Positions 5,694 to 8,601 of a DNA stretch of 8,601 nucleotides are shown piece after piece. The stretch's first letter is position 1, and each line of letters begins with the position of its first letter. The stretch covers positions 1 to 8,601 of the forward strand of contig JAXIPA010000235.1 of the NCBI GenBank assembly GCA_045403145.1. Direction: 5' to 3'. Both the position numbers and the translations under genes were made by a program. This DNA is from JAJYKN01 sp045403145 (GTDB lineage: Bacteria; Nitrospirota; UBA9217). The notes beneath the pieces were generated by a model, which worked only from the letters and a program-made list of their open reading frames with translations, searched no databases and was not told where the DNA came from.

Positions 5694-6446
5694 TTATTTC
5701 CCCCCGTCCTTCGCTATCACGATCTTCGCGTTCTTTCTCAGGGTCTTGCCCCACTCTTTTTTCATTTCCGCGCCTAATTGCGCCATCACTTTCCTTTTTA
5801 TGACCGGCGCGGCCTCTTCATAGCTCATCTGTTTTCCGGAGCCGTCCTTGAATGCGTCTTTATTTTTTTCGTATTCCACCCGGATGTCCTTGTCATCTAT
5901 CTTGATCTTCTGATAGATCTCCTTGCCCGTGATCATCTCCAACTGATGGCTGCGTTCAATGCGTTTTCTGAGCTGATCCTCAGTGATCCCCAGGCCCGAG
6001 AGGTACTCCTTGTACGCCTCCGCGGATCCGGTCTGCTTTTTCATCAACTGGACCACCTCGTCTATCCTTTCGGGACTGACCGTGATGCCCCGTTTGACCG
6101 CCTCCTGGACGGCAAGTTCCGCAAAGATAAGGTTGTCCAGGGCCTCGTTCCTGATTTTCTCCGTGGTCCCGGGGGCCGCCTTTTCGTCTCCCTTGATGTA
6201 TTTGGGGGAGATCTTGTTCATCTCGCGGACAAGATCGTACATGGCGATTTCCACCCCGTTCACTTGCGCGGCGAAGACTTTTTTGGCCTCCTCGGCGCCT
6301 TTTTTCGCCTCTTCAATCACCGCCTGCTGCTCCGGAGACGGCGGCGGTGGCGCTGCAACCTGTTCTTTCTTCTTGCACGACACACCCGCGAGGGAGATTG
6401 CGACCGTAAGCAACCCGGCCATGACGGCGACATTAATTTTCTTCAT
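5694..6446 (-). CDS. SurA-N-like periplasmic chaperone-type protein lacking a PPIase domain
   Basis: This 250-residue exported protein has a signal sequence of about 23 residues followed by Cys24 and a CKKKEQ stretch typical of lipoproteins. The residues before it (GVSC) are an imperfect lipobox because position -3 is not Leu, Val or Ile. A proline-rich linker (APPPPSP) and a charged helix follow. Residues about 58-195 resemble the N-terminal domain of SurA/PrsA-type chaperones: VFAAQVNGVEI, then ALDNLIFAELAVQEAVKRGITVSPERIDEVV, then YLSGLGITEDQLRKRIE. In peptidyl-prolyl isomerases a parvulin domain comes after EYEKNKDAF. Here the sequence goes straight to the C-terminal helix (SYEEAAPVIKRKVMAQLG), so isomerase activity is not expected. 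GGAAAGGAAA precedes the ATG. It probably assists folding of secreted proteins; substrates are unknown. Confidence 0.8.
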   Translation of the reverse strand: MKKINVAVMAGLLTVAISLAGVSCKKKEQVAAPPPPSPEQQAVIEEAKKGAEEAKKVFAAQVNGVEIAMYDLVREMNKISPKYIKGDEKAAPGTTEKIRNEALDNLIFAELAVQEAVKRGITVSPERIDEVVQLMKKQTGSAEAYKEYLSGLGITEDQLRKRIERSHQLEMITGKEIYQKIKIDDKDIRVEYEKNKDAFKDGSGKQMSYEEAAPVIKRKVMAQLGAEMKKEWGKTLRKNAKIVIAKDGGK

Positions 6447-6474
6447 ATTTTCCTTTCCATTTATGGGGTATTTT

Positions 6475-6497
6475 GGATTACGGATTCTGGATTGAGA
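6475..6497 (+). repeat. Degenerate heptamer tandem repeat (ATTNNGG x3)
   Basis: ATTACGG (6477-6483), ATTCTGG (6484-6490) and ATTGAGA (6491-6497) lie end to end. The unit is close to the ATTCCGC heptamer found inside the SBBP gene. This copy is intergenic, just upstream of the SurA-N-like gene, where it may overlap that gene's promoter region. Confidence 0.55.
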
Positions 6498-6503
6498 AAT
6501 TAA

Positions 6504-6523
6504 CGAGGCATCGCCTCAGACCG
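6504..6523 (+). repeat. 20-base element, copy 1 of an inverted pair
   Basis: CGAGGCATCGCCTCAGACCG contains the small hairpin GAGGC/GCCTC. An inverted copy with 18 of 20 identical positions lies at 7102-7121. The two flank the small coiled-coil gene. Confidence 0.65.
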
Positions 6524-6545
6524 GTGAAAAAACCAACACCATGGA

Positions 6546-6655
6546 ACCGCGAAGAACGCAAAGGGAACCATAAATCAAAGTCATTTTCTTGGGTTTTAAA
6601 ACCAGAAACAATTATATGCTTTTGCCTTCCTTCGCGTCCTTTGCGCCTTGGCGGT
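6546..6655. repeat. Inverted nonamer-repeat pair with central palindrome
   Basis: The left arm ACCGCGAAGAACGCAAAGG (6546-6564) is related to the reverse complement of 6629-6655 (ACCGC, one indel, then CGCAAAGG). The centre contains the perfect 12-base palindrome GGTTTTAAAACC (6592-6603). This element lies within the 338-base gap between the SurA-N-like gene and the coiled-coil gene. The rest of that gap is the heptamer at 6475, the element at 6504, the hairpin at 6733 and AT-rich sequence without a supportable gene. Confidence 0.6.
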
Positions 6656-6732
6656 AAAATGGCTTTGCTTTTGGTTTTGCTCGAAAACTCAAAATTAAAG
6701 ATGTTGGCTTGTAAAGTACTTTAAAGATTGCC

Positions 6733-6750
6733 GCCCCGACTTGTCGGGGC
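6733..6750. repeat. Perfect hairpin GCCCCGAC-TT-GTCGGGGC
   Basis: Eight GC-rich pairs enclose two bases. No T run follows on either strand, so it is not a standard intrinsic terminator, although it lies 34 bases beyond the stop of the minus-strand coiled-coil gene and could mark its transcript end. It may also be another REP-like unit. Confidence 0.6.
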
Positions 6751-6784
6751 TATCGAAACATGAACCGAGGTTTTATGCAGCCGG

Positions 6785-7030
6785 CTAATTACTTTTGCCT
6801 TTTAACTGTTTCACTTCTTTTGAAGTATCCAACAGCGCATCAGACAGCGCGGCGACGGTCGTTTTGATTTCAATAATATCGTTTTTCATGTCGGTGAAGT
6901 CGTCTTCGATCTTATATAACCTAATTTCGATTCTATTCTGACCTTCTTTTAACTCGAGCTGACCTCTTTTAAGATCGCTTACATCAGCTTTAATTTCCAA
7001 GAGGACATTTATCATCCGATCCTGTCCCAT
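6785..7030 (-). CDS. Small coiled-coil protein of unknown function
   Basis: This 81-residue acidic/basic protein has regular heptad spacing of Leu, Ile and Val through most of its length, including the string LKRGQLELKEGQNRIEIRL. It has no signal peptide, membrane segment or catalytic motif. The ATG (7028-7030) has GGGGAGA seven bases upstream (7038-7044), which supports real translation. It stands alone, bounded on both sides by intergenic repeats and by an inverted 20-base pair (6504-6523 and 7102-7121). Its base composition looks more AT-rich than the cytochrome genes. It probably forms a parallel or antiparallel helical bundle. I do not recognise the family. Confidence 0.6.
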   Translation of the reverse strand: MGQDRMINVLLEIKADVSDLKRGQLELKEGQNRIEIRLYKIEDDFTDMKNDIIEIKTTVAALSDALLDTSKEVKQLKGKSN

Positions 7031-7058
7031 ATCATAATCTCCCCAACATTTAAAGATT

Positions 7059-7080
7059 CTCTTTGCGTGCTTTGCGAGAG
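7059..7080 (-). repeat. Nonamer-period repeat arm
   Basis: On the minus strand this reads CGCAAAGCA then CGCAAAGAG, two nine-base units of the CGCAAAG family. It lies just upstream of the coiled-coil gene. Confidence 0.5.
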
Positions 7081-7101
7081 ACGCTTTTGGTTTTACTTTA
7101 T

Positions 7102-7121
7102 CGGTCTGAGGCGGAGCCTCG
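7102..7121 (-). repeat. 20-base element, copy 2 of an inverted pair
   Basis: On the minus strand this reads CGAGGCTCCGCCTCAGACCG, differing from the copy at 6504-6523 only in two loop positions. The hairpin stem GAGGC/GCCTC is unchanged. Confidence 0.65.
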
Positions 7122-7131
7122 CTGATATTTT

Positions 7132-7158
7132 ACCTTTGTGCTCTCTGTGCATTTTGTG
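7132..7158 (-). repeat. Nonamer-period repeat, three units
   Basis: On the plus strand the units are ACCTTTGTG, CTCTCTGTG and CATTTTGTG; on the minus strand they read as CACAAARNN-type nonamers. It lies directly after the end of the 82-residue gene. Confidence 0.5.
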
Positions 7159-7173
7159 GCAAAGCTTGATTTT

Positions 7174-7422
7174 TTACGACTTCATCACCTTTGACAGCCT
7201 TTCTATTTCGTCATTGATAAGCTCCTGAAGACCATCGGTATGGGCGTGCAAATGGACGACTTCGGCCCCAAGCTCCGCGAGTATGCCCGCCGCCTGTTCG
7301 GTCGACAACCCCTCAACTTCAAGCTGACTCAACAGCTTCAGGACGCGAGAGCCCACTTCACCCAGTTCCTTCGCGATCTCCGTCATGGTTTCGCTCAAAA
7401 CCATATGCGCTAAGCCGGTCAT
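7174..7422 (-). CDS. Small helical protein, second gene of a coupled pair, unknown function
   Basis: This 82-residue protein appears fully alpha-helical, with hydrophobic positions at helical spacing (ETMTEIAKELGEVGSRVLKLL, then STEQAAGILAELGAEVVHLH). It has no cysteine, signal peptide or known catalytic motif. Its ATG overlaps the stop of the preceding gene (ATGA, 7419-7422), and AGGAGGA lies about five bases upstream of the ATG, so it is almost certainly co-translated with that gene. An internal Met at residue 7 is a possible alternative start but has no better ribosome site. The compact two-gene arrangement resembles toxin-antitoxin or phage-accessory pairs, but I cannot match either protein to a family. 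Confidence 0.6.
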   Translation of the reverse strand: MTGLAHMVLSETMTEIAKELGEVGSRVLKLLSQLEVEGLSTEQAAGILAELGAEVVHLHAHTDGLQELINDEIERLSKVMKS

Positions 7423-7610
7423 TTTGTCCTCCTCACTCTTTTTTCCGCACGCCTGATCGCGTCGTCAAAAGCATTTATTTCCCTTTGCCAGTATTTTATC
7501 AGATGATAATCAGGCGAAGCTTTCCGCTGCTCTGACTTGACCTTATTTTCGTGCTCCCTTTTTCTTTCTTCAAGGCTCCTGATCTGCTTTAAAAACTCCT
7601 TTTTGCTCAT
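7419..7610 (-). CDS. Small basic coiled-coil protein, first gene of a coupled pair, unknown function
   Basis: This 63-residue protein is very rich in Lys, Arg and Glu (LEERKREHENKVKSEQRK, then RRAEKRVRRTK) and probably forms a helical hairpin. The high charge would permit nucleic-acid or protein contact, but no domain is recognised. The ribosome site before its ATG (7608-7610) is weak (GGGAT). The stop overlaps the start of the 82-residue gene, so the two form an operon. It lies 149 bases downstream of the AbrB-type antitoxin gene on the same strand and could in principle share its transcript, although a separate promoter candidate lies between them. Confidence 0.55.
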   Translation of the reverse strand: MSKKEFLKQIRSLEERKREHENKVKSEQRKASPDYHLIKYWQREINAFDDAIRRAEKRVRRTK

Positions 7611-7702
7611 GATTATCCCGCTGTTCCGAACAACGCTTGTACGTCAGACAGCGTCATCATATTCTGCGTGGAAAGCTTACCTTACTCTATATTCGCTTGC
7701 AC

Positions 7703-7731
7703 ATTTTAGCAATATTTTACTATATCTGCAA
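7703..7731 (-). promoter_or_regulatory. Candidate promoter for the coupled small-gene pair
   Basis: On the minus strand TTGCAG (7726-7731) and TAAAAT (7703-7708) are separated by 17 bases in an AT-rich stretch. The -10 matches consensus at five of six bases; the -35 only at its first three. It would start transcription about 85 bases before the 63-residue gene. Confidence 0.35.
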
Positions 7732-7759
7732 TGCATATTTTCAGCTCCACCTGCGGCAA

Positions 7760-7987
7760 TCATCTTCCCCTCAGTTCCTTAACGAGCGCATCGGTCTTCC
7801 CGCTCCGCCGCTTCTTCAGATGCCCCAGCCATTTATCGAAGGGAGACTTTTTCAGGCCCTTTTTCAGATAGAAAACGCCTTTTCCCTCACAAAATTGAAG
7901 TTCTTCTCCCTGGGAAATCCCGAGTTTGTCCCTCACCTCCTTGGGTATGGTCACCTGCCCCTTGGATGTCACTTTGGCAGTCAGCAT
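7760..7987 (-). CDS. AbrB/MazE-fold antitoxin of VapB type, apparently without its toxin
   Basis: This 75-residue protein starts with the swapped-hairpin AbrB DNA-binding domain: TAKVTSKGQVTIPKEVRDKLGI, then GEELQFCEGKGVFYLKK. It ends with a toxin-binding-type tail (SPFDKWLGHLKKRRSGKTD, then ALVKELRGR), the usual form in VapBC modules. The start at 7985-7987 is chosen because GGAGGT (7994-7999) sits six bases upstream and because the conserved domain begins there; a longer TTG-started frame reaches 8053 but its first codons are the -35 box. Downstream, where a PIN-domain toxin normally begins within a few bases, there is only a ribosome-site-like GGTGGAG (7745-7751) and a 19-codon frame. It is probably an orphan or remnant antitoxin that still represses its own promoter. 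Confidence 0.85.
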   Translation of the reverse strand: MLTAKVTSKGQVTIPKEVRDKLGISQGEELQFCEGKGVFYLKKGLKKSPFDKWLGHLKKRRSGKTDALVKELRGR

Positions 7988-7999
7988 GGCTCCACCTCC

Positions 8000-8021
8000 G
8001 GTAAGGATTGGTTTCCTTACC
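8000..8021. promoter_or_regulatory. Likely autoregulatory operator of the AbrB-type antitoxin
   Basis: GGTAAGG (8000-8006) and CCTTACC (8015-8021) form a perfect seven-base inverted repeat with an eight-base spacer. It lies between the -10 box and the ribosome site of the antitoxin gene, covering the expected transcription start. AbrB-type antitoxins usually bind such palindromes in their own promoter. The link is inferred from position. Confidence 0.6.
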
Positions 8022-8024
8022 TTT

Positions 8025-8053
8025 ATTGTGAGGATTATGGCTGTCTTTGTCAA
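8025..8053 (-). promoter_or_regulatory. Sigma-70-like promoter of the antitoxin gene
   Basis: On the minus strand a perfect TTGACA (8048-8053) is followed after 17 bases by CACAAT (8025-8030), four of six bases of the -10 consensus. The antitoxin ATG is 37 bases further on, behind the inverted repeat and a strong ribosome site. Confidence 0.65.
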
Positions 8054-8090
8054 TGACTTTCAAAGGGGATTTGCGAAGCATGCTGTGAAA

Positions 8091-8150
8091 TTCAGGGTTA
8101 CGGGGTTCACGGTTTTAAAACCCTGAACTCTGAACATTGAACCTGGAACC
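8091..8150. repeat. Inverted repeat, palindrome and degenerate heptamer array
   Basis: TTCAGGGTT (8091-8099) is perfectly inverted as AACCCTGAA (8119-8127). Inside and overlapping the right arm is the palindrome GGTTTTAAAACC (8111-8122), identical to the one at 6592-6603. From 8123 four seven-base units follow: CTGAACT, CTGAACA, TTGAACC and TGGAACC. The region 8054-8160 holds no supportable gene. Confidence 0.6.
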
Positions 8151-8170
8151 CTCTCATCCAAAAAAGCACA

Positions 8171-8201
8171 AAAAAAGGCAGGCGGGTGACCCCGCCTGCC
8201 T
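8171..8201 (-). terminator. Intrinsic terminator of the right-edge gene
   Basis: GGCAGGCGGG (8178-8187) and CCCGCCTGCC (8192-8201) form a perfect ten-pair stem with a four-base loop. Read on the minus strand it is followed by seven T (8171-8177), and further T after a short break. It ends the transcript coming from the right edge. Confidence 0.92.
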
Positions 8202-8230
8202 GATGAAACGAAAGGATACTACTGGTACGT

Positions 8231-8310
8231 CTAGGTGCCTTGAAAAATCACCTGAACCGCCCCGGTCCCCATGACTACGTTCGTCTGGTCCGGGATGAAT
8301 CCGCTACTGT
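8231..8310 (-). pseudogene. Possible frame-shifted C-terminal tail of the right-edge gene
   Basis: One base out of frame from the gene at the right edge, the minus strand reads YSSGFIPDQTNVVMGTGAV then QVIFQGT and stops at TAG (8231-8233), 30 bases before the terminator stem. The residues look like a normal beta-rich surface-protein end, and third codon positions are mostly G or C. This frame is closed upstream by a TAA near 8326-8328. It may be the original end of the protein, cut off by a one-base change or a sequencing error near 8304-8312. Confidence 0.4.
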
Positions 8311-8601
8311 ACGGACGTGAAATTTACATTGGAGCTTGCCGCACAAACCGTCTGATCGCCCGCAGTAAAAGTATAACCGGATATCTCAGGCTTTTTCACC
8401 ACATAGCAGACCCCGTCCACGGCCGTGCCGCTGATGGTGTAATAGCCGTTCACGTCCGTGATCGCCGCGGAAGTGCCGAATGGGGGATTCGCTCCGCTCA
8501 TGGTCCTGAAGTATACGATTGCGCCGCTTAATCCTGTTCCGTTTGCCCTGGTTACCCTCCCGCCGACCGTATAGGTAGTGGGAATGTTGATAGACCTGGA
8601 T
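8304..8601 (-). CDS. Carboxypeptidase-regulatory-like (Cna-B-like) surface protein, C-terminal end, partial
   Basis: The frame is open to the window edge and stops at TAG (8304-8306); the start lies beyond 8601. The visible 98 residues contain one complete carboxypeptidase-regulatory-like beta-sandwich domain: YTVGGRVTRANGTGLSGAIV, TDVNGYYTISG, ISGYTFTAG, and VNFTS at the end. Such domains occur in tandem in secreted or surface-anchored bacterial proteins. An ATG at 8499-8501 is not the start, because the codons before it clearly encode the first strands of the domain and no ribosome site precedes it. Two cysteines (in DGVCYVV and QTVCAAS) could form a disulfide. The protein may originally have continued in another frame to 8231. 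Function is unknown beyond a likely extracellular structural role. Confidence 0.75.
   Translation of the reverse strand, partial: SRSINIPTTYTVGGRVTRANGTGLSGAIVYFRTMSGANPPFGTSAAITDVNGYYTISGTAVDGVCYVVKKPEISGYTFTAGDQTVCAASSNVNFTSVQ

Noticed and set aside
5778..6503. 241-codon plus-strand open frame opposite the SurA-N-like gene
   Set aside because: The minus-strand protein has a signal sequence, ribosome site and family-like sequence; the plus-strand translation has none.
7613..7660. 15-codon minus-strand frame (MMTLSDVQALFGTAG) ending just before the 63-residue gene
   Set aside because: There is no ribosome site before either ATG, and it is out of frame with the next gene; a leader peptide cannot be excluded but is not supported.
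7988..8053. 22-codon N-terminal extension of the antitoxin from a TTG start
   Set aside because: The TTG is the first half of the TTGACA -35 box, the extension covers promoter and operator, and a strong ribosome site precedes the internal ATG at 7985-7987.

Overview
The window looks like a chromosomal stretch from an anaerobic, cytochrome-rich environmental bacterium. Three secreted proteins or domains carry clusters of CxxCH haem motifs, coding regions are fairly GC-rich, and the gaps between genes are filled with short-period repeats and hairpins. Nitrospirota (Thermodesulfovibrionia-like) or a Desulfobacterota lineage would fit. This is an inference from protein families; no rRNA or marker gene is present.

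Layout. Positions 1-894 (+) hold the end of a membrane HAMP-domain protein that overlaps by 4 bp a small exported tetrahaem cytochrome. Positions 1039-4110 (+) encode a 1023-residue exported protein: DUF7948-like N-terminal domain, seven SBBP repeats, two fibronectin type III modules, a polyglycine linker and a CFI-box C-terminal anchor. A strong intrinsic terminator follows. Positions 4174-4529 hold no gene but a nested inverted-repeat structure with a REPIN-like hairpin pair. Positions 4530-5321 (-) encode a hexahaem cytochrome built from two c7-type trihaem modules. Positions 5694-6446 (-) encode a SurA-N-like periplasmic protein without a PPIase domain. From 6785 to 7987 lie four small minus-strand genes: a coiled-coil protein, a translationally coupled pair of unknown helical proteins, and an AbrB/VapB-type antitoxin with a clear promoter and a likely operator but no toxin. 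The right edge (8304-8601, -) is the end of a carboxypeptidase-regulatory-like (Cna-B-like) surface protein, followed by an intrinsic terminator. Its last residues seem to continue in another frame.

How it fits together. The cytochromes and the SurA-N protein act in or through the periplasm, and the SBBP and Cna-B-like proteins are probably on the surface, so the main theme is envelope and extracytoplasmic electron transfer. The small genes at 6785-7987 look accessory. No single convincing new multi-gene system is visible. The most unusual material is (1) the nested REPIN-like palindrome, whose two hairpins differ by compensatory base-pair changes, (2) a four-copy heptamer inside the large surface-protein gene that is related to a degenerate intergenic heptamer, (3) the orphan antitoxin with its operator and a leftover ribosome site, and (4) the split reading frame at the right edge.
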